Below are positions 8,758 to 17,105 of a stretch of DNA of 48,739 nucleotides, piece after piece. The stretch's first letter is position 1. Every line of letters starts with the position of its first letter. Source of the stretch: Lunatibacter salilacus (lineage in GTDB: Bacteria; Bacteroidota; Bacteroidia; Cytophagales; Cyclobacteriaceae); the NCBI RefSeq assembly GCF_009797935.1, contig NZ_VOLC01000031.1, positions 1 to 48,739 on the forward strand, written 5' to 3'. The notes below the pieces were generated by a model, which was given only the letters and a program-made list of their open reading frames with translations, made no database searches and was not told the DNA's origin. A program made the translations under genes and the position numbers.

Positions 8758-8765
8758 TAATTTTG
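8758..8765 (+). promoter_or_regulatory. Candidate -7 element for the PL11 gene
   Basis: TAATTTTG matches TAnnTTTG. The only upstream TTG (8740-8742) is closer than the usual spacing, so the promoter is partial. Confidence 0.3.
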
Positions 8766-8867
8766 AGTTTTGAAACCTACCAAAATTCGGATAATCTTTC
8801 TTATTAATTTCAGAAGGTAAGATAGGTGAAAACCACTGCTCTTTTTTAAAAATTAACCCCAGATAAA

Positions 8868-10730
8868 ATGAAAAATTGGTTAATATCAACTCTAGTTCTA
8901 GCTGTATCATTTAACACAATTGCCCAACGCCAGATGGAATTTTTAGATCGGGGGTTAATTGCCGTGCCATCAGGAGAGGATGTTTTGGTAAGTTGGAGAA
9001 TGCTAGGTACCGACCCGGAGGAAATTTCCTTTGATGTTTTTAAAGTAGAGAATGGAGTAAAAGCTGTTAAACTAAATGACAATCGGCTCGATGGAGCGAC
9101 TAACCTGTTAGATACAAATTTCAAAAAAGACGCCGATTCCCACTATTTTATTCAGGCATTTGTAGGCAATGAGTTACAGTATGAGTCGATACCCGTTGCC
9201 GCATGGGATAAACCCTATCTATCCATTCCGTTGCGCACACCGGTAGGCTATACGGCAAATGATGCTTCCGTAGGAGACTTAACAGGTGACGGCAGATATG
9301 AAATAGTAGTTCATATGACGGGTGTGGGAAAGGACAATTCCCAAAAAGGAATGACCGATGAACCCATCTTACACGCATATACCTTGGATGGCGACTTTCT
9401 TTGGGAAATCAATTTGGGAAAAAACATCCGTGAAGGGGCGCATTATACCCAGTTTATGGTCTACGATCTCGATGGGGATGGAAGCGCTGAGGTAGCATGT
9501 AAAACGGCCGACGGCACAATAGATGGCTTGGGAAATATAATCGGCGATAAGCAAGCTGATTGGAGAAATGAGGACGGCTATATATTGGCTGGCCCCGAGT
9601 TCCTAACTGTTTTTAACGGAAAGACAGGTGAAGCACTTGCCACCACCGATTTTGTGCCCCCCAGACATCCGGATACAGAAAACCCAACAGAAGAGCAGTT
9701 AAAGGAAGTGTGGGGTGATGGGTACGGAAATAGGGTAGATCGCTTTTTGGGCGGGATTGCCTATTTGGACGGTAAGCGACCAAGCCTGATAATGAGCAGG
9801 GGATATTATACCCGAACAGTCGTTGCCGCTTGGAATTGGCGGGATGGGGAATTGAACCCCGTTTGGACCTTTGACAGTCAGGATGGCAGCGCAGAGAACC
9901 AGAAGTACGAAGGACAGGGCTATCACAGTCTATCTATAGCGGATGTGGATAGAGATGGAAAGGATGAGATTGTTTTTGGAGCCATGGTTATTGACAACGA
10001 TGGTTCTGGATTATATAGTAGCGGCCTTGGTCACGGAGATGCCATGCACGTCTCCAATATTGACCCGGATCGGCCGGGATTGGAGATATTCGGAATTCAC
10101 GAACGCCCCGACCATCCCCACGCCGCAAACCTACGGGATGCGTTAACGGGAGAGATACTTTGGTCTTTTCCGTCGCAGGATGTAGGGAGAGGACTTTCGA
10201 TAGATATTGATCCTAGGCATAGGGGTTATGAAAGTTGGGCCTTTGGAGAGGGATTAAAAGGCGTCTGGAATGCAAAAGGCAAGGTTATTTCCGAAAATCA
10301 ACCCAGTTCAAGCAATATGGCTGTCTGGTGGGATGGGGATTTGCTTCGGGAATTGCTGGACGGCGTGAATATAGACAAATGGGATTTTGAAAACAGTGTT
10401 TCCGAGCGGATTTTCACCGGAGAGGACTATAACCTTATAAAAAACAACGGCACCAAATCCAACCCCTGCCTATCGGCCGACATCTTAGGCGACTGGCGGG
10501 AGGAACTAATCGCCCGCACGGCAGACAACAAGGAGTTACGGATTTTTTCTACCCCTATACCCACCGCCTACCGCCTCTACACCCTAATGCACAACCCCCA
10601 CTACCGCCTAAGCATCGCTTGGCAAAACGTAGCCTACAACCAACCACCCCATACAGATTTTTATTTGGGGGAGGGGATGGAAATGCCGGAGAGGCCGGGG
10701 ATTGAGGTGGTTGGACCGTTGAATAAATGA
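8868..10730 (+). CDS. Rhamnogalacturonan lyase, PL11 family
   Basis: A 620-residue secreted lyase that cleaves the rhamnose-galacturonate backbone of rhamnogalacturonan I in pectin by beta-elimination. A signal peptide of about 19 residues (ends NTIAQ) precedes an N-terminal beta domain (about 20-110, with RGLIAVPSGEDVLVSWRMLG). An eight-bladed propeller follows, full of calcium-type Asp motifs such as DLTGDGRYEIV, DLDGDGSAEVACKTADG and DVDRDGKDEIVFGAM. Length and motifs match PL11 enzymes of Bacteroidota. No SusCD pair or other pectinase is adjacent, so it is an isolated enzyme here. It is followed by a decayed AraC regulator tail, which may be what is left of its control gene. Confidence 0.92.
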   Translation: MKNWLISTLVLAVSFNTIAQRQMEFLDRGLIAVPSGEDVLVSWRMLGTDPEEISFDVFKVENGVKAVKLNDNRLDGATNLLDTNFKKDADSHYFIQAFVGNELQYESIPVAAWDKPYLSIPLRTPVGYTANDASVGDLTGDGRYEIVVHMTGVGKDNSQKGMTDEPILHAYTLDGDFLWEINLGKNIREGAHYTQFMVYDLDGDGSAEVACKTADGTIDGLGNIIGDKQADWRNEDGYILAGPEFLTVFNGKTGEALATTDFVPPRHPDTENPTEEQLKEVWGDGYGNRVDRFLGGIAYLDGKRPSLIMSRGYYTRTVVAAWNWRDGELNPVWTFDSQDGSAENQKYEGQGYHSLSIADVDRDGKDEIVFGAMVIDNDGSGLYSSGLGHGDAMHVSNIDPDRPGLEIFGIHERPDHPHAANLRDALTGEILWSFPSQDVGRGLSIDIDPRHRGYESWAFGEGLKGVWNAKGKVISENQPSSSNMAVWWDGDLLRELLDGVNIDKWDFENSVSERIFTGEDYNLIKNNGTKSNPCLSADILGDWREELIARTADNKELRIFSTPIPTAYRLYTLMHNPHYRLSIAWQNVAYNQPPHTDFYLGEGMEMPERPGIEVVGPLNK

Positions 10731-10814
10731 GCGTCAACGCAGATGATAATTGTTTAGAAATCGTTAGATCTAACCCTGGAAATGGAAGAAAATGGATAGA
10801 CAAGACGTTTTCAA

Positions 10815-10940
10815 AGTACCTCGATTTCTTGTAGTGAGTTTGCGTACGAATTGGGCTTTGAATATCCTCAATCGGTTAGATAGCTTTTCAAGCAAAAACA
10901 AGTCAATCACCGCTAGGGTTTTGGAAATCCTTTAATTGAG
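10815..10940 (+). pseudogene. Relic: AraC-family HTH tail with internal stop
   Basis: The frame containing GAG 10836 reads SEFAYELGFEYPQSVR, then a TAG (10881-10883), then LFKQKTSQSPLGFWKSFN and TGA (10938-10940). Intact AraC regulators commonly have 'SEIAYELGFEYPQSFSKLFK..T..SPLEFR.S.N' here, so this is the terminal HTH of a dead AraC gene. The rest of the 10.73-11.12 kb gap shows no coding sequence. It is the second AraC tail in the window. Its position just after the PL11 lyase suggests a lost local regulator. Confidence 0.7.
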
Positions 10941-11124
10941 TTTGCATTCCAGTCCACAGTTAACCAAATAGCAAATATTATTTTGACGCTTTAGAGCAAG
11001 CATTCTGACTCAACTTCTGTTTGGTCTATGATTGTGAATCCTGCTTCAGCCTTTGGTTTTATAGTCAGTTACACCGAGCGGTTTATAAGTGGAATAACTT
11101 TGCTTCCGATTAATTCGATAGACT

Positions 11125-12054
11125 TTAAATTTTATCCAGTTCCGGTACTGTTAATGCCTTGATATCCCAGTTGGCTTTCTTAGCTCCGGCAATATAAGCC
11201 GATTCCAGAAAATCAAGAAGGGTTGAACGCAGGCCAGCTGCTTTTAATAGATCGTTATAGGTGAATATCGCCATTGGGCTTCCGTTGCTTTGAACCCATT
11301 GGGCTGCAGGGGGCAGCAAAGGTTCTTGGTTTATTCCTTCGGGTGAAGGGTAGGTATATGAGTAGAAAGCCGGTTCAGGCATATTTTCGTCCCCTCCCCA
11401 AAAGCCAAAACTGATACACTCGTGCGAATAGGCATCTTTATCGGATATCCTAGCCTCAGCCGGCATAGCGGGTGCTTTTTTGCCCGAGAAACGGGTTACC
11501 GCCAAATCCATGGAATGCCAATAAAGATGAACAGGGCAGGTTTTTCCGTAAAAGCGACCGCTGAACTCTTTAAAAACCCCGTCCACCCAAAGCAGAATGA
11601 GCCAGAAGTCTTTGGTGTATGCTTCTTCGTAGTGGTGGTACTCCGTAATTTCACCAAAAGGTTTGTCAATCTTTACATCATAAGGTTTGTCTAAAATCGA
11701 GACTACAATGTCAAATCGCTTGAGAATTTCAGAAAGCTGCTTATAAAAATTCGCAACGCTTGTACCATTAAGCAGGGAGAAACTCGCAAATTCACCTTTG
11801 CTGGTGCTGACTTCAAGTTGGTGTTGGTGTACATTGATTGTCATATCAAAGGTATCCATCCCTTTATTGTAGGGAATAGGACCTGTTGTAATGCCCTTTG
11901 TCGACACATACTCGGTCACGTACCACCAATGGTTTTTTCGGGGTGTTAATGTTAAGCGGATCTTTCCCATGATTTGTAGAAACAAATGCAAGGTCATTTT
12001 CTTTTGCTCATTTCCCTTGTAACTCAGGAGTGGTAATTTTAATGAACGGTTCAT
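11125..12054 (-). CDS. DUF5996 family protein
   Basis: A 309-residue protein with the DUF5996 hallmarks: TLHLFLQIMGKIRLTLTPRK, NHWWYVTEYVSTKGITTGPI, and near the C-terminus SYTYPSPEG with QWVQSNGSPMAIFTYNDL. The family is about 300 residues, so this is full length. There is no signal peptide or membrane segment, so it is cytosolic. The many conserved His, Trp and Asp residues hint at an enzyme, but the activity is unknown to me. It is transcribed alone, convergent with the AraC relic. Confidence 0.85.
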   Translation of the reverse strand: MNRSLKLPLLSYKGNEQKKMTLHLFLQIMGKIRLTLTPRKNHWWYVTEYVSTKGITTGPIPYNKGMDTFDMTINVHQHQLEVSTSKGEFASFSLLNGTSVANFYKQLSEILKRFDIVVSILDKPYDVKIDKPFGEITEYHHYEEAYTKDFWLILLWVDGVFKEFSGRFYGKTCPVHLYWHSMDLAVTRFSGKKAPAMPAEARISDKDAYSHECISFGFWGGDENMPEPAFYSYTYPSPEGINQEPLLPPAAQWVQSNGSPMAIFTYNDLLKAAGLRSTLLDFLESAYIAGAKKANWDIKALTVPELDKI

Positions 12055-12380
12055 CTTTAGGTAGTTTTAGACACACGAAAATAGCATTTTTCTTTTAATT
12101 AACCCTTACGTTTAGTGAAGGGTCTATTCCTTGTGGAGTAATAGAGACAATAGTTCCCGAGCCTATTGGATTTGCATATTAACATAATACTGAAAAAACA
12201 GCAGTTTTGACAATAACTAATAAGCAATGAAATCAGTGTGGTTGGCGGAAATCTCATAGGAAAATTTCCGCAGCGCATTTTAACTACCGCTTCAGACGGC
12301 AATACACAGAGGTCCCATTTTACAGGGACCCCTGAATAGTTTAAAGGGTGAATACTTTGAAACGGTAACGGGACAGGACA
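12055..12380. other. Intergenic region with two small hairpins
   Basis: No gene is seen. A perfect 8-bp inverted repeat GCGGAAAT/ATTTCCGC lies at 12245-12271, and a GGTCCC/GGGACC hairpin at 12311-12330. The latter lies downstream of the small lipoprotein gene (minus strand) and could end its transcript. Confidence 0.4.
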
Positions 12381-12530
12381 TCAATCCTTTCCCGGAGGCA
12401 ATTTTTCATCCGGGTCTTGTTGGATCATTTCCCTGGCCGGAATCTCCATGATTTCTTTTGTTTTCAAAAGATCACAAGATCCCAGTAACAGCGCACCGAT
12501 TACCAAAACCATTAATCCTTTCGTTTTCAT
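12381..12530 (-). CDS. Tiny putative lipoprotein (49 aa)
   Basis: Starting at the ATG at 12530, the product is MKTKGLMVLVIGALLLGSC followed by a short charged tail that ends LPPGKD. The first 19 residues form an SPII signal with Cys in LLGSC. The mature protein is only about 31 residues, and its function is unknown. A start further upstream (12566) would put twelve residues before the signal and is less likely. Such entericidin-sized lipoproteins are often missed by gene callers. Confidence 0.55.
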   Translation of the reverse strand: MKTKGLMVLVIGALLLGSCDLLKTKEIMEIPAREMIQQDPDEKLPPGKD

Positions 12531-13170
12531 GGCGAAGAGGGTTAATTGGTTGCACGCACCTGCCAAAAGGCCAAAAGGGGAAAACCGAAGGAGCCATTAG
12601 TTGCTTACCCCAGACTTCACAGCCCGACTACTTCGTTAGTACATATGTTCCGGTTGCTCTCCTACCGCCTCCGCTTGTTTGGTTAAGTTATCCTGACGTC
12701 TCCAGATAGCTTCAAAAAGTGGCGGTGAGTATGTTAGGATAAAGGTGAGAAGGTATTGGTAAAAAAAAGTATCGGCGATGTATCGGCGATATCGGGGAAT
12801 AACGAGCTTGAGGATTTCTACCTGTGGGATTGTGGGCGTTAAATTCCGATTTGCGAATGCATCATCTTACTACGGATTTAAGATTTCAAAACAAATCGAA
12901 ACAACAGAAACGGTATAAAAGGCCAAGCTTGCACTAATTTCCTCCTAATAGTCGAACGAGATAGTTTGACGAAAATCGCAGCAAATCGTGAGCGTAAAAT
13001 AGGATGAATATGACAAAATTATATACTTTCACTAAATTATATCATAAGAAAAAAGAGGATATGCTACCCTGCGGACTTCAAAGTACAATTGACATAATCA
13101 TTATTCAATTTAAGGAAAAAGAGGGTCTTTATTTTTTTTGAATCCTCATAAAAAAATCACACTATTCGCA
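12531..13170. other. 640-bp non-coding stretch
   Basis: I see no gene, RNA or clear relic on either strand. It contains an 11-bp tandem repeat TATCGGCGATG (12770-12780, repeated 12781-12790 and partly beyond). The last 200 bases are AT-rich, with a T run (about 13130-13139) just beyond the stop codon of the STAND gene. Confidence 0.4.
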
Positions 13171-16100
13171 TTATCCAAGCACTTCTTGGGTTTTTTTCAA
13201 ATAACTTTTGACAGCCGTTGTCAAGGGATGACTTTCCCCATAATGACGTATCGCCAAAGGAAAAGCCTCTAATAGAAGATTTTGAGCTAAAAGGAGGTTG
13301 TTTTTACCATGCAAATCATATAGTACCGCAGCGAGGTTTAGGCGTGGTATCACTGTTTGACTAGCCTCTTCGCCAAAATTGTTTACATCAGACGTAAGCG
13401 AAATTTCAAGTTCTTTTGCAGCCCGTTTTAAGTTTTCATATCCCCCAAGGTCTCTAAGAACCAATGCAAGGTTTGATCTACAAGTGGCTACTGAAGGTGC
13501 CTCTGCTCCAAAATTTGCAAGGTCTGAGTCAAGTGCTATCTCAAGTTCGTCTTTAGCCCTGTTTAAGTTTTCGCTTCCTCCAATTCCTTTCAGGGCCATT
13601 GCTAGATTTGATCGAATAATCGCTACCTCTGATGCATCCTTACCATGGGTATTTGTCATAAACTCGCACAAGATTTCAAATTCTGCTACAGAACGCTTCA
13701 GGTTATCAAAGCCCCCTAAGTCCGCTAATACCGTCGCCAAAATTGATCGGATATTTGCCACTATAGCACTATCTGGGCCTGAGGTTAGAAGAAAAATTCC
13801 AAGTGAATTATCGAGCTCTGCCGCAGATCGCATTAAATTTGGTATGCCCCCTATGTCTTTTAATACCAAACCTAAAGTCAGTCGACGCTTTGCCACTACA
13901 ATAGAGGCGGCACCGTGATGCTTCAATCCGTAATGAAGTGCCCTTTCAATCTCTTCAATGGCACGAGCAAAATTTTTAGGTCCTCCGATATCCTTAAGTA
14001 TACCTGAAAGATTAGATCGTATAATAGCCACGTTGGGAGAATCATCACCGAAAATTTTTATCGCCAAATCAAGCGCTTTTTCGATTTCTAGTAAAGCGCG
14101 ATTCAAATTTTTAGGTCCACCAATATGCTGTAGTAAACACGAAAGATTTGATCGAATCGTAGCTATTTTTGGGGAATTTTCCCCGAAATTTTTGATGGCT
14201 AAAACAAGCGCTTTTCCTAGTTCAACTTCTGCTCTATTTAAATTTCTAGGTCCACCAAGCTCTTTTAGACCTAATGCTAAATTGGATCGGCGCAGTGAAA
14301 TCACTGGAGCGTCCATTCCAAAGTTTTTGATGTCCGAAGCCATTGCTTTTTCCAGTTCAGCTACTGATCTAAGTATGTTGTTTCGTTCGCCTAAATCTTG
14401 CATTAAACTCGCTGAGGACGATCGAATTGTGGCCACCAGCGGAGAATCCTCTCCGAAATTTGCGATTCCAATTTCAAGTGCTTTTCCGAGCTCTAGTTCA
14501 GCTCGTTTCAAATTTTCATCCCCGTTAAGATGCTCAAGAATAATGGCAAGATTTAGTCTGATGGTAGCGATCACTGGATCGCTATCTCCTAGAATTTTCC
14601 TAAAAGAAACTAGAGCAAGCTCCAATTCTAGAAAAGCACGTTCCAAGTTTTTATGTCCTCCAAGGTCTTTAAGAACCATAGCTATGTTCGAACGGATGGA
14701 TGCAGAGATATGTGAGTCATTGCCCGCATTTCTGAGTGATAAAACCAATGCATTTTCAAGCTCTATTAATGCCCGGGCTAAGTTTTTATGTCCGCCAAGA
14801 TCCTTTAGAACCAACCCAAAAACTGACATACAGGATGTTAAAAAAGGCGTATTATGACCGGAATTTTTAATTTCAAAAGCTAATACGTATTCAATTACGT
14901 ATGCGGCGTTAACTAGGTTTTTATTTCCTCCAATGCCTCGCAGAAGTATGGCGAAAGTTTTTAAAAAAATAAAATATTGTTTCTCTGAATAGCCATCAAA
15001 AACAATGGCAAGCTTTTCAGCAATCGGCCACCACTTAAACTTAGTATAAAAATTATCTTTATCCGGCTCCTCTTCAATTAATAAACGAACCCGCTCCACC
15101 ATTTCTTTTCCTTCTTCCCAAAGACGCTCCTGGTGCTTTTTTATTGCTAAATCTTGGATTACCGGACTCATTCCAAATAAATCCGAGCCATCTCCCCCAA
15201 TCCAGCCTTTTGCGTATAACTTCTTTAAATTACTCCGAAATAAGCGCTTGCTATCGGGTTGAAATAGCTCATATAACACCTCCACTCTGTGCTCACCCGT
15301 CGGGAGCAAAGCAAGGTTGATCAATAATGAATTCAGGTGTTTGTCGAGTTTCGAAAAATCATGCAAAATATCCAGAATATCCGTTGTGGTAGCCAAATTA
15401 GTTTTTCTTCGGTAAAAAGCATAATTTGTATTTACAGTTTCAAGGTTATCTTCCAAATACAATCCATGCATCTCCAATCTTTCCAGAAACTCCCTCAAAC
15501 CGAATCGTTCTCCCTCCTGTCCCCAAAACTCCTCCCGGAGTTGCTTGGCAAAAATTTCTATTAGAAGTGTATTAAATCCGATGGCTGAAATCAGTTTTTC
15601 AAGCAATTCTTCAAATTCTGCTCCGGACTCCAGTGCGGTTCCCGATGAGTCTTGGTAATGAATTTTAAAAAGTGCCTTTGCAGCGGGATTAGACAGGGCA
15701 GGCAGCTCATAATTTTGGACACCTTCCCAATTCAGCCTCCCCCTACCCGTAACCAAGACATGCCACCTGAACCCCTGAAAGGCCATCATAAATTCCGTAA
15801 GGTCATCTTCCACATTGTCGAGCACAAGCAGGAAATCTTCCTCCATGCCTTTCAATCGGTGTTGAATCATCAGAAGCCTATCCTTCTCAGAAACTCCATG
15901 AAAATTTAAATCTAGTAAATGCGCTAGTTCGAAAATAGCCTTCATTGTACCCTGTTCACAGAACAACCACGCCACGGTTTTATAGGACTTGTTACGAATA
16001 GACCGATGATAAAAGGCCGCTGCTACGGTAGTTTTACCCATTCCTCCCTCAGCATGAATCAGCAACGTTCCATTCTGGAGGAGCTGTTCGGTTATTTTCA

Positions 16101-16830
16101 ACAATTCTTCCTCCCGCCCCAAAAAGTACTGGGTTTTCGGTTCGGAAACGGCATTTGGAACCAATTCCCGAGGCGGCTCTTTTCCAACAAGTTGGTCTCC
16201 TTCGTTTTTGTTAGTAGTGAGTGGGTGCCCATCTAATAAACTTAATAAAATAGTATCCTCGTCTTTCTGATAGTCAAGTCCAAATTGAGCATTTAGGTAC
16301 GATTCGAAATTGGTATACCCGCAAAATGCCGAAAGAAGATCCATGAAATCCAGATCTGTATGTTTAGGCTGAGAGTTTGTGGTAACACACTTTTTCGCTC
16401 TAAGCCAAAATTCCTGAATTCTTTGACTACTTAAATTTTTATCTTTGGCATCAAACTCATGGTGGTTTACGATTGCGTCAATTTTTGAAAAATCGTATGA
16501 TTTTATCTTTGATCTATCGCCGAATCCAGATTTATTGCCCATCAATATATGTAGAAATTGGCGAAAGTGATCACATAGGATTCCTTCTATTGTTTGGTCT
16601 TCTAAAAAGGGAAGAAAAACTGAAGCTTCGGGAGGGTGTTCAATTGATTTCCCATAAGCAATATCCATAGTGTCAAAATAATGCTGCTCGGTTTTTAAAA
16701 ATTCTTCCAATGCCAATCTTAGGGCATGTCCAAGCGTGTAGTAAGGATAATATTCCGAATAAGGTATAGGAAGAGAAGCTAATTTTTGATTTTGAGCTAT
16801 CAGTTTGCCAGTCTTGGATACACGCGCCAT
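13171..16830 (-). CDS. STAND (NB-ARC) ATPase with 45-residue TPR-like repeats
   Basis: A 1219-residue soluble protein in three parts. Residues 1-225 form a helical N-terminal domain of unknown type (a piece DLLSAFCGYTNFESYLN stands out). Residues about 237-570 are an NB-ARC-like ATPase: FLGREEEL, the P-loop AEGGMGKTT (260-268), Walker B FLLVLDNVED (333-342), the sensor VLVTGRGR (358-365), GFNTLLIEIFAKQL (418-431), and the winged-helix MSPVIQDLA (554-562), where MHD would lie. Residues about 625-1219 are repeats with a period of exactly 45 residues. The layout of sensor repeats behind a nucleotide switch is that of STAND proteins, some of which are anti-phage sensors. It has no obvious effector, no membrane segment and no operon partner. 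Its role in defence or regulation is inference. Confidence 0.88.
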   Translation of the reverse strand: MARVSKTGKLIAQNQKLASLPIPYSEYYPYYTLGHALRLALEEFLKTEQHYFDTMDIAYGKSIEHPPEASVFLPFLEDQTIEGILCDHFRQFLHILMGNKSGFGDRSKIKSYDFSKIDAIVNHHEFDAKDKNLSSQRIQEFWLRAKKCVTTNSQPKHTDLDFMDLLSAFCGYTNFESYLNAQFGLDYQKDEDTILLSLLDGHPLTTNKNEGDQLVGKEPPRELVPNAVSEPKTQYFLGREEELLKITEQLLQNGTLLIHAEGGMGKTTVAAAFYHRSIRNKSYKTVAWLFCEQGTMKAIFELAHLLDLNFHGVSEKDRLLMIQHRLKGMEEDFLLVLDNVEDDLTEFMMAFQGFRWHVLVTGRGRLNWEGVQNYELPALSNPAAKALFKIHYQDSSGTALESGAEFEELLEKLISAIGFNTLLIEIFAKQLREEFWGQEGERFGLREFLERLEMHGLYLEDNLETVNTNYAFYRRKTNLATTTDILDILHDFSKLDKHLNSLLINLALLPTGEHRVEVLYELFQPDSKRLFRSNLKKLYAKGWIGGDGSDLFGMSPVIQDLAIKKHQERLWEEGKEMVERVRLLIEEEPDKDNFYTKFKWWPIAEKLAIVFDGYSEKQYFIFLKTFAILLRGIGGNKNLVNAAYVIEYVLAFEIKNSGHNTPFLTSCMSVFGLVLKDLGGHKNLARALIELENALVLSLRNAGNDSHISASIRSNIAMVLKDLGGHKNLERAFLELELALVSFRKILGDSDPVIATIRLNLAIILEHLNGDENLKRAELELGKALEIGIANFGEDSPLVATIRSSSASLMQDLGERNNILRSVAELEKAMASDIKNFGMDAPVISLRRSNLALGLKELGGPRNLNRAEVELGKALVLAIKNFGENSPKIATIRSNLSCLLQHIGGPKNLNRALLEIEKALDLAIKIFGDDSPNVAIIRSNLSGILKDIGGPKNFARAIEEIERALHYGLKHHGAASIVVAKRRLTLGLVLKDIGGIPNLMRSAAELDNSLGIFLLTSGPDSAIVANIRSILATVLADLGGFDNLKRSVAEFEILCEFMTNTHGKDASEVAIIRSNLAMALKGIGGSENLNRAKDELEIALDSDLANFGAEAPSVATCRSNLALVLRDLGGYENLKRAAKELEISLTSDVNNFGEEASQTVIPRLNLAAVLYDLHGKNNLLLAQNLLLEAFPLAIRHYGESHPLTTAVKSYLKKTQEVLG
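13306..14943 (-). repeat. 135-bp (45-codon) coding repeat array, about 12 units
   Basis: Within the STAND protein the motif 'L+DLGG..NL.RA..ELE.AL' recurs with G-G or its equivalent at residues 635, 680, 725, 770, 815, 860, 905, 950, 995, 1040, 1085, 1130 and 1175. No unit gains or loses a residue. A second helix pair, 'IRSNLA..L', closes each unit. Each resembles a TPR hairpin with an enlarged turn. The antisense strand is therefore also open over long stretches, giving two false ORFs. Confidence 0.9.
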
Positions 16831-17105
16831 AATAAATAGAGCTTAATTAAAAAATTAAGATAGTAAATTTGGGCTGATAGAAAAAAATTATCCAGCAACT
16901 TTTTATTTTCAAGGCATTTCACTGTGGATATCGCCACCCATGTTCCCAATCCATTCACTTACAAAGAATAAAACTCCTGCATATAAACCCCCTTCTTGTT
17001 ATCTTTTGAAAGGAATATGAATTCCGTATTTATCTGAACTTTCTGAAAAACCTGACTTGTCTGATCACATAGCAGTATTGTCAGTTTTTTGAAAATCCAC
17101 CAAGG

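Larger units (their letters stand above)
8461..8867. other. Intergenic region between LuxR-type gene and PL11 gene
   Basis: It holds a 44-codon ORF (8562-8696, listed separately) and a TAATTTTG box at 8758-8765 that fits the Bacteroidota -7 consensus TAnnTTTG on the plus strand, about 100 bases before the lyase gene. No convincing -33 TTTG is placed correctly. Confidence 0.4.

Noticed and set aside
12531-13170. Possible tRNA or small RNA gene in the 640-bp gap
   Set aside because: No cloverleaf, T-loop motif or strong hairpin with a T run was found; only a short tandem repeat stands out.
13379-14857. Two long plus-strand ORFs (179 and 299 codons) opposite the STAND gene
   Set aside because: They are antisense to the 135-bp repeats. 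The regular period keeps that frame open, and the translations are repetitive Ser/Pro/Phe-rich without any domain.
13306-14943. Possible CRISPR-like array (regular 135-bp period)
   Set aside because: The repeat is coding, lacks unique spacers, and is explained by the 45-residue protein repeat.
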